Shown piece after piece: positions 34,586-43,480 of a stretch of DNA of 64,000 bases. Below the pieces are notes generated by a model. The model searched no databases, had not been told where the DNA came from, and worked only from the letters and a program-made list of their open reading frames with translations. The position numbers were made by a program, and so were the translations under genes. The DNA is from CAZOVK01 sp964583165 (GTDB taxonomy: Bacteria > Bacillota > Clostridia > Lachnospirales > WRAX01). Position 1 is the stretch's first letter. Each line of letters begins with the position of its first letter. Location: NCBI GenBank assembly GCA_964583165.1, contig CAZOVK010000001.1, positions 1 to 64,000 on the forward strand, in the 5' to 3' direction.

Positions 34586-36355
34586 ATGGAGATTGGACGT
34601 ATAGTAAAGGTTTCGGGGCCATTGGTTGTCGCGAGTGGCATGAGTGGGGCGAACATCTACGACGTTGTGCGCGTGTCTGATAGGCGGCTTATCGGCGAAA
34701 TTATCGAAACGCGCGGTGACAGCGCGAGCATACAGGTTTATGAAGAAACGAGTATGCTCTCACCGGGCGAACCTGTCTATACAACAGGTGAACCACTGTC
34801 AGTTGAACTCGGCCCCGGGCTTCTCGAAAGCATTTTTGACGGCATTCAACGCCCGCTGGACGCGATACGTGCTCAAGTCGGCGATTTTATCGCGCGGGGC
34901 GTGGAGGTTCCGTCACTTAACCGCGATAAGTTATGGTCATTTGAACCCGCCGTATCTGTCGGTGACACGGTAACGGCGGGTGATATAATAGGCGAGGTGC
35001 AAGAAAACGTGCTAGTGCGGCATAAAATCCTTGTGCCCGTCGGCGTGAAGGGCGTTGTGAAACGAATAGAAAGCGGTTTGCAGAGTGTTGAAAGTGTAGT
35101 TTGCGTTGTTGACGACAACGGTACAACGAGAGAACTCACCATGATGCAAAAATGGCCTGTTCGCCGCATTCGCCCGGTCAAGCAGAAACTTCGCCCTGAC
35201 GCGCCAATGGTCACGGGGCAACGCATAATAGATACGTTCTTCCCTGTGCCTAAGGGGGGCACTGCTTGTGTGCCCGGGCCTTTCGGGAGCGGCAAAACAG
35301 TTGTTCAACATCAGCTTGCGAAGTGGTCAGACGTTGAAATCGTCGTTTACGTAGGTTGCGGCGAGCGCGGCAACGAAATGACGGACGTTTTGAACGAATT
35401 CCCCGAGCTGAAGGACCCGAGAACGGGCGAGCCGCTTATGAAACGCACGGTTTTGATTGCGAACACGTCAAACATGCCTGTTGCGGCGCGTGAAGCGAGT
35501 ATTTACACGGGCATAACGATTGCCGAGTATTTCCGCGATATGGGCTATCAAGTCGCGCTTATGGCAGATTCGACAAGCCGTTGGGCTGAGGCGCTACGCG
35601 AGATGAGCGGGCGTTTGGAGGAAATGCCGGGTGAAGAGGGTTACCCCGCATACTTGGGTTCGCGTCTAGCCGAGTTTTATGAACGCGCGGGTAAGGCGGT
35701 TGTTCTCGGCAGTGGCGAGCGCATAGGTTCGCTGACAGCCATAGGCGCAGTCAGCCCACCGGGTGGTGACCTGTCAGAACCCGTCACACAAGCGACCCTG
35801 CGTATTGTCAAGGTTTTTTGGGGGCTTGACGCTGATTTGGCATATCGGCGACACTTCCCCGCGATTAACTGGCTTAATTCGTACAGCCTATATCTCGATA
35901 GGGTGTATGACTGGCTCGACGCGAACGTGAACCCACGTTTTGCGAAACTCAGAAAAGAAGCCATGTCGCTTTTGCAACAAGAATCGGAACTGAACGAGAT
36001 TGTGCGTCTGGTGGGTTATGACGCGCTCTCCGATAACGATAAACTCAAAATGGAACTCGCAAAGTCCATGCGTGAGGACTACTTACAACAGAACGCGTTC
36101 TTTGAACTCGACAGTTACACATCTTTGGCGAAACAATACGCGCTGTTAGAACTTGTGCTCTACTATGGCGAACAGGCTCAAAAGGCACTTGACGCGGGGG
36201 CGATGCTCGACGATATTCTAAAAATCGCGTCACGCGAGCGCATAGCCCGCGCTAAGACGATACTCGAAACAGACTTAAACGAAACAACGATAATTAAGGA
36301 AGCGATTGCGTCAGAAACCGAACAGCTAATCGGAACAGGAGGCGCGTATGCTTAA
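34586..36355 (+). CDS. ntpA: V-type ATPase catalytic subunit A
   Basis: A 589-residue catalytic subunit that binds and hydrolyses, or makes, ATP. The N-terminal beta-barrel (1-75), the bulge domain typical of A subunits (about 110-185), the P-loop GPFGSGKTVVQHQL (about residue 230), the catalytic Glu in GCGERGNEM and the ADSTSRWAEALREMSGRLEE segment are all present. The C-terminus is helical. It overlaps subunit B by 8 bases. Confidence 0.97.
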   Translation: MEIGRIVKVSGPLVVASGMSGANIYDVVRVSDRRLIGEIIETRGDSASIQVYEETSMLSPGEPVYTTGEPLSVELGPGLLESIFDGIQRPLDAIRAQVGDFIARGVEVPSLNRDKLWSFEPAVSVGDTVTAGDIIGEVQENVLVRHKILVPVGVKGVVKRIESGLQSVESVVCVVDDNGTTRELTMMQKWPVRRIRPVKQKLRPDAPMVTGQRIIDTFFPVPKGGTACVPGPFGSGKTVVQHQLAKWSDVEIVVYVGCGERGNEMTDVLNEFPELKDPRTGEPLMKRTVLIANTSNMPVAAREASIYTGITIAEYFRDMGYQVALMADSTSRWAEALREMSGRLEEMPGEEGYPAYLGSRLAEFYERAGKAVVLGSGERIGSLTAIGAVSPPGGDLSEPVTQATLRIVKVFWGLDADLAYRRHFPAINWLNSYSLYLDRVYDWLDANVNPRFAKLRKEAMSLLQQESELNEIVRLVGYDALSDNDKLKMELAKSMREDYLQQNAFFELDSYTSLAKQYALLELVLYYGEQAQKALDAGAMLDDILKIASRERIARAKTILETDLNETTIIKEAIASETEQLIGTGGAYA

Positions 36356-37718
36356 AGAATACAAGACAGTCAGAGAAATCGTCGGACCGCTCATGGTCGT
36401 TGACCGCGTAGAAGGCGTGAAATACGACGAACTCGTAGAAATTCGCATACAGACGGGAGAAATACGGCTTGGCAAGGTGTTGGAGGTTTCGGGCGAGAGG
36501 GCGGTTGTTCAGCTCTTTGAAAGCTCACAAGGCATCAACATGGCAGAGAGCCGCGCCAAATTCCTCGGTCACCCGCTTGAACTCGGCGTGTCTATGGATA
36601 TGCTGGGGCGCGTCTTTGACGGCATGGGGCGTGTCAAGGACGGCGGGCCGCGCATAATCCCCGAAAAGCGGCTTGACATCAACGGTATGCCCATGAACCC
36701 CGTGTCGCGCGACTATCCGTCAGAGTTTATACAGACGGGGGTTTCGGCGATTGACGGGCTGAACACGCTTGTGCGTGGGCAGAAACTCCCCGTTTTCAGC
36801 GCGTCAGGGTTACCGCATAACGAACTCGCGGCGCAAATCGCCAGACAAGCGCGTGTGCTAGGGGCGGATACGAGTTTTGCCGTTGTCTTCGCGGCTGTTG
36901 GTATCACATTTGAAGAAGCCGAGTTTTTCATGGAGGACTTTCGCCAGACGGGCGCGATTGACCGCTCTGTGGTGTTTCTAAACCTCGCGAACGACCCCGC
37001 GATTGAGCGTATCAGCACGCCGCGTATGGCATTGACGGCGGCGGAATATCTCGCCTACGAAAAAGACATGCATGTTCTTGTCATTATGACTGACATAACG
37101 AACTACTGCGAAGCCCTGCGCGAAGTCAGCGCGGCGCGAAAGGAAGTCCCGGGGCGGCGCGGTTACCCGGGTTATCTGTATACAGACTTAGCCACTCTCT
37201 ATGAACGGGCGGGGCGTGTCAAGGGGCGGGGCGGCTCGATTACCCAAATCCCGATTCTATCGATGCCCGAAGACGACAAAACCCACCCAATACCCGACCT
37301 AACGGGTTATATCACGGAGGGGCAGATAATCTTGTCACGTGAACTCTACCGCAAGGGGCTAATGCCACCTATTGACGTTTTACCGTCACTGTCGCGCCTA
37401 AAAGACAAGGGTATCGGCAACGGCAAGACGCGCGAAGACCACGCCGACACAATGAACCAACTGTTTTCAGCATACGCGCAAGGCAAAACAGCGACAGAAC
37501 TGGCCGTAATCTTGGGTGAAAGCGCGCTGTCCGAAACGGACAGAATCCTTTCGCGTTTCGCTGACGCGTTCGAGAAACGCTATGTATCACAAGGGTACAA
37601 CGCTAACCGTACAATAGAAGAAACACTTGAACTCGGCTGGGAACTGCTCCGAATGCTCCCGCGCACAGAACTAAAGCGTATAAGACAGGCGTATCTAGAT
37701 AAATATTTAGAAAGATAG
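36348..37718 (+). CDS. ntpB: V-type ATPase regulatory subunit B
   Basis: A 456-residue non-catalytic partner of subunit A. It has the same fold but no P-loop Lys (the loop region reads FSASGLPHNELAAQIA), as expected for B. MTDITNYCEALREVSAARKE and GRRGYPGYLYTDLATLYERAG are signature stretches. Three A and three B subunits form the head. ATG lies inside the end of ntpA behind AGGAGGCGT. Confidence 0.97.
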   Translation: MLKEYKTVREIVGPLMVVDRVEGVKYDELVEIRIQTGEIRLGKVLEVSGERAVVQLFESSQGINMAESRAKFLGHPLELGVSMDMLGRVFDGMGRVKDGGPRIIPEKRLDINGMPMNPVSRDYPSEFIQTGVSAIDGLNTLVRGQKLPVFSASGLPHNELAAQIARQARVLGADTSFAVVFAAVGITFEEAEFFMEDFRQTGAIDRSVVFLNLANDPAIERISTPRMALTAAEYLAYEKDMHVLVIMTDITNYCEALREVSAARKEVPGRRGYPGYLYTDLATLYERAGRVKGRGGSITQIPILSMPEDDKTHPIPDLTGYITEGQIILSRELYRKGLMPPIDVLPSLSRLKDKGIGNGKTREDHADTMNQLFSAYAQGKTATELAVILGESALSETDRILSRFADAFEKRYVSQGYNANRTIEETLELGWELLRMLPRTELKRIRQAYLDKYLER

Positions 37719-37729
37719 GCGGTGCAACA

Positions 37730-38371
37730 ATGGCGGCGCGACTGAACATAAACCCCAACCGTATGGAGCTGACGAAACTTAAAAAACGGCTCACAACGGC
37801 TGTTAAGGGGCATAAACTCCTAAAAGACAAACAGGACGAACTCATGCGCCGCTTCATTGAGATGGTTCGGCGCAACAACGAATTACGCAAACTCGTAGAA
37901 AGCGAACTCGCCGCGATTTACGCGGCGTTCGCGGCTTCGGGTCACGCAACCACGCCGCAAGCCCTCTCGGCCGCGCTAATGTGCCCCAAGGCAGAACTCG
38001 AACTTGAAACATCCACGCGAAACATCATGAGCGTAATTGTTCCCGTCATGAAATTCAGACTTGAAAAGCTTGAACCGTGGGAGATTATGCCGTATGGATA
38101 CCTAGACACAGTCAGTGGTCTGGACGAAGCCCTGCTGAAACTCTATACCTTACTGCCTGCGCTGATTGAACTCGCCGAAACAGAAAAATCCTGCAACCTG
38201 ATGACCGACGAAATCGAGAAAACCCGCCGCCGCGTCAATGCCCTAGAGCATATGACGATACCACGCCTAAAAGAAACCATACGTTATATCAGAATGAAGC
38301 TCGACGAAAACGAACGCGGGAATTTGACGCGGCTGATGAAGGTTAAGGCGATGCTAGCGGGGGGAGAATAG
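37730..38371 (+). CDS. ntpD: V-type ATPase subunit D (central rotor shaft)
   Basis: A 213-residue protein of two long antiparallel helices, the central shaft. The conserved N-terminal NPNRMELTKLKKRLTTAVKG and C-terminal TRRRVNALEHMTIPRLKETI are both visible. It is the last ATPase gene; hicA begins 11 bases after the stop without an intervening terminator. Confidence 0.95.
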   Translation: MAARLNINPNRMELTKLKKRLTTAVKGHKLLKDKQDELMRRFIEMVRRNNELRKLVESELAAIYAAFAASGHATTPQALSAALMCPKAELELETSTRNIMSVIVPVMKFRLEKLEPWEIMPYGYLDTVSGLDEALLKLYTLLPALIELAETEKSCNLMTDEIEKTRRRVNALEHMTIPRLKETIRYIRMKLDENERGNLTRLMKVKAMLAGGE

Positions 38372-38382
38372 GATATAAGCGG

Positions 38383-38640
38383 GTGACTTACTTGAATAGG
38401 CAGAAACTCTTTCTAAAGATTGTCAACAGCCAAAAGAATGTGAGGTATACTGACTTTGTTATATTGCTTGAAGCGTTTGGTTTCTTGCATGTAAGAAGCG
38501 AAGGCAGTCACAATATTTTTAGGCACATCAGTATCAAGGAGATAATCAATATTCAAAATGTCAACGGTGAAGCCAAGCCATATCAAATCAAACAATTCTT
38601 GGCTTTAGTCGAGAAATTTGGCTTAGGGATGGAGGAATAG
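38383..38640 (+). CDS. hicA: HicA-type mRNA interferase toxin
   Basis: An 85-residue protein of the HicA/YcfA family, small double-stranded-RNA-binding-fold toxins that cleave mRNA. The catalytic-His motif is seen as GSHNIFRHIS, followed by the typical NVNGEAKPYQIKQFL end. The start is GTG at 38383 behind AGGATAT. It sits between ntpD and hicB in the same direction, an order (toxin first) normal for hicAB. Base composition is lower in GC than the ATPase and Rnf genes on both sides, which suggests later arrival. Confidence 0.87.
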   Translation: MTYLNRQKLFLKIVNSQKNVRYTDFVILLEAFGFLHVRSEGSHNIFRHISIKEIINIQNVNGEAKPYQIKQFLALVEKFGLGMEE

Positions 38641-38642
38641 TC

Positions 38643-38861
38643 ATGAAATATCATATAAACATCTTTTACAGCGAAGATGACGAAGGATATATTGCCGACA
38701 TACCTGACCTACAGAACTGCTCGGCGTTCGGAAAGACGCCGGAAGCCGCACTAACTGAAGTCCTGATTGCTCAAAAGCTATGGTTGGAGGAAGCATCGGA
38801 GTCACAAATACCGATACCGAAGCCCCAATATGCGCCACTAATCTACCGATATGTAAGGTGA
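38643..38861 (+). CDS. hicB: HicB-type antitoxin, short form
   Basis: A 72-residue protein with the HicB partial RNase H-like fold (HINIFYSEDDEGYIADIPDL, AFGKTPEAALTEVLIAQKLW). It is the expected neutralising partner of HicA. It ends at the fold itself, with no C-terminal ribbon-helix-helix or helix-turn-helix, so it probably cannot repress a promoter by itself. It starts two bases after the hicA stop with GGAGG upstream and is followed after 6 bases by the GHKL ATPase gene. Confidence 0.87.
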   Translation: MKYHINIFYSEDDEGYIADIPDLQNCSAFGKTPEAALTEVLIAQKLWLEEASESQIPIPKPQYAPLIYRYVR

Positions 38862-38867
38862 TTAACC

Positions 38868-39422
38868 ATGATGAAAGAATATTCCATGCACATACTGGAC
38901 ATCGTTCAGAACTCCATACGCGCGGGGGCGACAAAGACAGAAATCACCGTGCGTTATGACACGCGCGAGAACATCTTTGCGTTCTCGGTCGCCGACAATG
39001 GTTGCGGCATGGACAAGGAAATGCTGGAGAAGGTACGCAGTCCGTTTACGACAAGTAGGACAACTCGGCGCGTAGGGCTGGGTATTCCCATGCTCGAACA
39101 GACGGCATCACAATGCGGCGGCGGGTTAGAGCTTGTGAGCGAACCCGGCGTCGGAACGACTATAGGCGTGACTATGCAGATGAACAGCATCGACTTACCG
39201 CCCATGGGCGACTTGGCTGGTGCTATTTACCTAACGGTTGTGACAAATCCGGAACTTGATTTTGTGTTCCGTTATATATATAATGATTCAGAGTACGTTC
39301 TTGATACCGCGGAGCTGAAAGAGGTATTAGAGGGCGTTCCACTCAACACGCCGGACATCATGTTGTGGATTGACGACAACATCAAAACCGGCATAACCGA
39401 AACTCAAGGGGGGTCTGCATGA
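38868..39422 (+). CDS. Stand-alone GHKL (HATPase_c) ATP-binding protein
   Basis: A 184-residue protein with an isolated histidine-kinase-type ATP-binding domain: N box DIVQNSIRAGA, G1 box VADNGCGMD, G2 region RVGLGIPML and GVGTTIGVTM. There is no phospho-accepting His domain, sensor or membrane helix. The C-terminal 60 residues are an alpha/beta extension with no known motif. Similar orphan ATPases occur beside clostridial hydrogenase/NuoE-type gene sets, so a link to redox enzyme assembly or control is plausible. Its stop overlaps the rnfC start (ATGA), which argues for coupling to Rnf. Confidence 0.78.
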   Translation: MMKEYSMHILDIVQNSIRAGATKTEITVRYDTRENIFAFSVADNGCGMDKEMLEKVRSPFTTSRTTRRVGLGIPMLEQTASQCGGGLELVSEPGVGTTIGVTMQMNSIDLPPMGDLAGAIYLTVVTNPELDFVFRYIYNDSEYVLDTAELKEVLEGVPLNTPDIMLWIDDNIKTGITETQGGSA

Positions 39423-40744
39423 AGACAAAGACATTTAAGAGGGGCATTCATCCCCCGGAATCGAAGGACACTGAACACGCCGCGATTAAGACAATAAGCC
39501 CGGCGGTTGGCCAGCTTATGGTGTTCCCGATGCAACAGCATATCGGCGCGCCGTGTAAGCCTGTGGTTAAAGTGGGCGACAGGGTGCTTTTGGGGCAAGT
39601 CATTGGCGATAACCCCGAGGCGTTTGTTTGTGCGCCGATTCATTCGAGCGTATCGGGCACGGTTAAAGAGATTCGCCCGTCACTCACTCCGTCAGGTATA
39701 ACATGCCCGGCTGTTGTAATTGAGAATGACGGTCAGAACGAAGAGTGCCCGACATTGGGGCATATGCACGATTACGAGAGCCTTCCGCGTGTAGAATTGC
39801 TTAGAATTATCAGAAACGCTGGTATTGTGGGGCTTGGTGGCGCGGGTTTCCCGACGCATGTGAAGCTGAACCCACCCGCGGATAAGAAGATTGATACCTT
39901 CATCATAAACGCGTCAGAGTGTGAGCCTTATTTGACGACCGACCACCGTGTTCTGCTCGAAGAAGCAGAGAGATTGCGCGGCGGTGTGCTTGTCGTGCTG
40001 AAACTCTTCCCTGAGGCGCGGGCTGTTATCGGAATCGAAACGAATAAGGCTGACGCGATTAAGCATTTGCAGACGATTTTCAGGGATATTGAGCGCGTGA
40101 CGATTCAACCGCTCACGCCAAAGTACCCACAGGGCGCGGAGAAACAGTTGATTTACGCTATTACAAGGCGTGAAGTGCCGTCAGGGAAGTTGCCGGCTGA
40201 CGCGGGTTGTGTTGTTAATAACGTGGATACCGTTATCGCGATTGAACGCGCCGTTTTGCGGGGGCGACCGCTGATTCGTAAGGTTGTCACAGTGACGGGT
40301 GATGTTGTGAGAAACCCCGGCAACTTCAAGGTTCGCTTGGGCACGTCATACCGTCAGCTCATTGAAGAAACGGGCGGTTTTACGGAGAAGCCGTACAAGA
40401 TGATTAGCGGCGGCCCCATGATGGGCGTTGCGATGTTTGATATTGATATACCCGTTATCAAAACGTCAAGCGCGGTCTTGTGCTTTTCAGAGAAGGCCAG
40501 CGAATTGCCGCCCGAACAGGTCTGCATTCGTTGTGGGCGTTGCGTTGACCACTGCCCGATTAACTTGTTGCCATATGAGCTGAACCAGTTTGTCATGGAC
40601 GGGCGCACTGACCTGTTTGAACAAACCCACGGCATGGATTGTATAGAGTGCGGCTCATGTTCGTTCGTTTGCCCCGCCAAACGCCATTTGGCGCACAGCA
40701 TACGCGCGACAAGACGTCAGCTCATGGCGAAGAAGAGGAGGTAG
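39419..40744 (+). CDS. rnfC: Rnf complex subunit C
   Basis: A 441-residue peripheral Fe-S flavoprotein of the Rnf complex, which couples electron flow from reduced ferredoxin to NAD+ with ion export. RnfC is the NADH-side subunit. It has a flavin/NADH-binding core (GLGGAGFPTHVKL, ASECEPYLTTDH) and two [4Fe-4S] motifs, CIRCGRCVDHCP and CIECGSCSFVCP, close to the C-terminus. No long alanine-rich C-terminal extension as in proteobacteria. The order C-D-G-E-A-B is that of Acetobacterium and Clostridium. Confidence 0.97.
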   Translation: MKTKTFKRGIHPPESKDTEHAAIKTISPAVGQLMVFPMQQHIGAPCKPVVKVGDRVLLGQVIGDNPEAFVCAPIHSSVSGTVKEIRPSLTPSGITCPAVVIENDGQNEECPTLGHMHDYESLPRVELLRIIRNAGIVGLGGAGFPTHVKLNPPADKKIDTFIINASECEPYLTTDHRVLLEEAERLRGGVLVVLKLFPEARAVIGIETNKADAIKHLQTIFRDIERVTIQPLTPKYPQGAEKQLIYAITRREVPSGKLPADAGCVVNNVDTVIAIERAVLRGRPLIRKVVTVTGDVVRNPGNFKVRLGTSYRQLIEETGGFTEKPYKMISGGPMMGVAMFDIDIPVIKTSSAVLCFSEKASELPPEQVCIRCGRCVDHCPINLLPYELNQFVMDGRTDLFEQTHGMDCIECGSCSFVCPAKRHLAHSIRATRRQLMAKKRR

Positions 40745-40748
40745 CGGA

Positions 40749-41729
40749 ATGTCGGACAAATCGAAGTTTATGATAACGAGCACGCCGCATATCCGCTCAA
40801 ATGATACAATCAAGAGTGTTATGCAGGACGTGTTGATTGCTATGGCCCCGGCCGCTGTTGTCGCCGTGTTCTATTTCGGCGCGCAGGGTTTTTTGGTCAT
40901 GGCGTTGTCTGTTGCGGCGGCTGTCGCGGCAGAGTTTGTGTACCAAAAACTGACAGACAAGCCCGTTACAATCGGGGATTTCTCGGCGGTCGTTACGGGT
41001 TTGTTGTTGGCGTTCAACTTACCCGCGTCTGTGCCGCTGTGGTTGCCGATTGTGGGTTCAATATTTGCGATAATCATTGTAAAACAGTTGTTCGGTGGGG
41101 TAGGGCAGAACTTCTTGAATCCCGCCCTTGCGGCGCGTGCGTTTTTGCTTGCGTCATACCCGACGGAAATGACAAACTGGTCGATTAGACCGTTAAACGA
41201 CGCAATCAGTAGCGCGACACCTCTTGCGCTTCTCAAACAGGGCGTAGCCCCGAACGCGCAAGATTACATCAATGCGCTGTTGGGCATACGTGGCGGTTGT
41301 ATCGGCGAGGTTTGTATTGTGGCGCTTCTAATCGGTGGCATCTACCTCATTGCGCGAAAGGTCATCACTTGGCGCATACCCGTTATCTACATAGGTACGG
41401 TGTTTCTGTTCAGCTTTATATTAGGCAGAAACGGCGCGTTTGACGGTTACCCCGTTTACGAGCTTATAGTGGGTGGTTTGGTATTGGGCGCGTTCTTCAT
41501 GGCGACCGACTACACGACAAGCCCTATGACCATGTGGGGGCAGGTTATTTTCGCCGTGGGTTGTGGTGTTATGACGGTTGTTATTAGGCGGTTCTCGGGC
41601 GGTTACCCAGAGGGCGTGTCATATTCAATACTCTTTATGAATCTGACTGTGCCACTCATTGACAAGTGGGTGCGCCCGCGCGTCTTTGGTACAACGCGGC
41701 GCAAGAAGGAGGTGGCGGCGCGTGGTTAA
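40749..41729 (+). CDS. rnfD: Rnf complex subunit D
   Basis: A 326-residue membrane subunit related to NqrB with about nine to ten helices. The covalent FMN-binding Thr is expected in SSATPLALL (about residue 158), which fits the S-x-A-T rule. The subunit is a main candidate for ion passage. The end overlaps rnfG by 8 bases. Confidence 0.96.
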   Translation: MSDKSKFMITSTPHIRSNDTIKSVMQDVLIAMAPAAVVAVFYFGAQGFLVMALSVAAAVAAEFVYQKLTDKPVTIGDFSAVVTGLLLAFNLPASVPLWLPIVGSIFAIIIVKQLFGGVGQNFLNPALAARAFLLASYPTEMTNWSIRPLNDAISSATPLALLKQGVAPNAQDYINALLGIRGGCIGEVCIVALLIGGIYLIARKVITWRIPVIYIGTVFLFSFILGRNGAFDGYPVYELIVGGLVLGAFFMATDYTTSPMTMWGQVIFAVGCGVMTVVIRRFSGGYPEGVSYSILFMNLTVPLIDKWVRPRVFGTTRRKKEVAARG

Positions 41730-42282
41730 ATCGGGTTTGGTACTTTTGATTATTACGGCGATTGCGTCGGCGTGTCTGGGCTTTGTGAATCAAATCACTA
41801 CGCCGATAATTGACGCGAACCAACTCGCGGCGAAACAAGCCGCTATGTCTAAACTCCTTACAGAAGTCACGGACAACAATTTCTCTGAAGAAATCACAGC
41901 TGAAGCCGACACGGGCGTTTTGTCTTACAACATCGGTTATGCGGGCGCTGAAACCGTGGGTTATGTACTCATGGTTGACCCCGTGGGTTATGGTGGCGCG
42001 ATTAACATACTCGTTGGATTAAACGCTGATGGCGTTATTCAGGGCATAGAAATAGTCAGTATGGCAGAAACGCCCGGTTTGGGTGCGAATGCCAAAAAAC
42101 CCAAGTTTATGGAGCAGTTTGTGAGTAAAACGGGTGAAATGGTCGTTGTCAAGTCAGCGCCTAAGGGCGCTAACGAGATTGAAGCCATAACAAGCGCTAC
42201 TATCACGAGCCAAGCCATAACAGACGGCGTGAACAACGCGCTTAAATATTATGAAAACTATCTCAAAGGGGGCGGCAAGTAA
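41722..42282 (+). CDS. rnfG: Rnf complex subunit G
   Basis: A 186-residue subunit with one N-terminal membrane helix (SGLVLLIITAIASACLGFV) and an outside FMN-binding domain. The covalent FMN motif is seen as ITSATITSQAI near the C-terminus. The start chosen is GTG at 41722, behind AAGGAGGTG; the frame is open further up but that part is inside rnfD. The stop shares bases with the rnfE ATG (TAATG). Confidence 0.95.
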   Translation: MVKSGLVLLIITAIASACLGFVNQITTPIIDANQLAAKQAAMSKLLTEVTDNNFSEEITAEADTGVLSYNIGYAGAETVGYVLMVDPVGYGGAINILVGLNADGVIQGIEIVSMAETPGLGANAKKPKFMEQFVSKTGEMVVVKSAPKGANEIEAITSATITSQAITDGVNNALKYYENYLKGGGK

Positions 42283-42890
42283 TGTCTGGTATTACGAAAC
42301 TTCTCAAAAACGGGCTTGTTGCCGAAAACCCCATCTTCGTCATGGCTATCGGCATGTGCCCGACGCTTGCTGTCACGACTAGCGGCACGAATGGGTTAGG
42401 CATGGGTCTGACAACAACGGCGGTTCTGACCGCCTCAAATATCGCGATTTCTATGATTAGAAAGTTCGTGCCCGACACCGTGCGCATACCCGCGTTCGTT
42501 GTCGTTATCTCGTCTTTCGTCACGATTGTTGGGTTTTTGCTCGCGGCGTTTTTCCCTGCGCTGAATGACAGTTTGGGTTTGTTCATACCGTTGATTGTCG
42601 TTAACTGTTTGATTCTCGCGCGCGCCGAAGCGTTCGCCAGCAAGAACAACCCCATAAAATCACTGATTGACGGCGTTGGCATGGGCTTGGGCTTCACACT
42701 CTCGCTGACAATCATAGGTGTCGTGCGTGAATTCTTCGGCGTGGGCACGGTGTTTGATATGACCGTTCTTCCCGAAGCCTTCCCACGGACTATCCTTATG
42801 ATTCTGCCGCCGGGTGCGTTCATTACGCTGGGGCTTCTCATGGGGCTGTTCAATTACATCAGAACACGCAATACAGAAAAGGAGGCGTAA
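42282..42890 (+). CDS. rnfE: Rnf complex subunit E
   Basis: A 202-residue integral membrane subunit with six helices, related to NqrD and to RnfA. Family segments are NPIFVMAIGMCPTLAVT and GVVREFFGVG. RnfA and RnfE are inverted-topology homologues that hold a [2Fe-2S] cluster between them; the matching Cys is in GMCPTLAV. Confidence 0.96.
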   Translation: MSGITKLLKNGLVAENPIFVMAIGMCPTLAVTTSGTNGLGMGLTTTAVLTASNIAISMIRKFVPDTVRIPAFVVVISSFVTIVGFLLAAFFPALNDSLGLFIPLIVVNCLILARAEAFASKNNPIKSLIDGVGMGLGFTLSLTIIGVVREFFGVGTVFDMTVLPEAFPRTILMILPPGAFITLGLLMGLFNYIRTRNTEKEA

Positions 42891-42891
42891 C

Positions 42892-43467
42892 ATGCAACTG
42901 ATGTTGATTTTTATTAGCGCGTTGCTCGTCAACAACTTCGTTATGTCGCGCTTTCTGGGCATCTGCCCGTTTATCGGTGTTTCAAAGCGCATAGAAACGG
43001 CGCTCGGCATGGGTGTTGCGGTTACGTTCGTTATCGTGTTGGCTTGCGCGGCGACAAACCTTGTTTATTCACTGATACTGAACCCATTGGGTATTGAGTA
43101 TCTCTACAATATCGCGTTTATCTTGATTATCGCTTCACTCGTTCAGCTTGTTGAGATGTTTATTAAGAAGAGTAGCCCCAGTTTATATCAAGCGTTGGGT
43201 ATCTATCTTCCACTCATCACAACCAACTGTGCGGTTCTCGGTGTCGCGGTTATCAACATGACCAGCGGTTACAACTTTATTGAATCTATTGTGAACGGTC
43301 TGGGCGCGGCGCTCGGCTTCACGCTCGCGATTGTGCTGTTCGCGGGCATTCGTGAGCGGCTTGAACGCTGTAATATCCCTAAGCCGTTTAAGGGTTTCCC
43401 GATTGCGCTGATTACGGCGGGGCTTATGAGTATCGCGTTTTTGGGCTTCCAGGGGCTGATTAAGTAG
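42892..43467 (+). CDS. rnfA: Rnf complex subunit A
   Basis: A 191-residue six-helix membrane subunit, homologue of NqrE. The conserved LLVNNFVMSRFLGICPFIGV and LITTNCAVLGVAV stretches carry the Cys residues of the A/E interface cluster. The ATG at 42892 has AAAGGAGG upstream; the frame is open into rnfE but no start there is better. Confidence 0.97.
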   Translation: MQLMLIFISALLVNNFVMSRFLGICPFIGVSKRIETALGMGVAVTFVIVLACAATNLVYSLILNPLGIEYLYNIAFILIIASLVQLVEMFIKKSSPSLYQALGIYLPLITTNCAVLGVAVINMTSGYNFIESIVNGLGAALGFTLAIVLFAGIRERLERCNIPKPFKGFPIALITAGLMSIAFLGFQGLIK

Positions 43468-43480
43468 GGGAGGTTAGAAT

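Noticed and set aside
29999..38371. V-ATPase cluster as evidence of archaeal origin or contamination
   Set aside because: Gene order and the K-subunit sequence are those of Firmicutes ATPases such as Enterococcus, and ribosome sites match the rest of the window.
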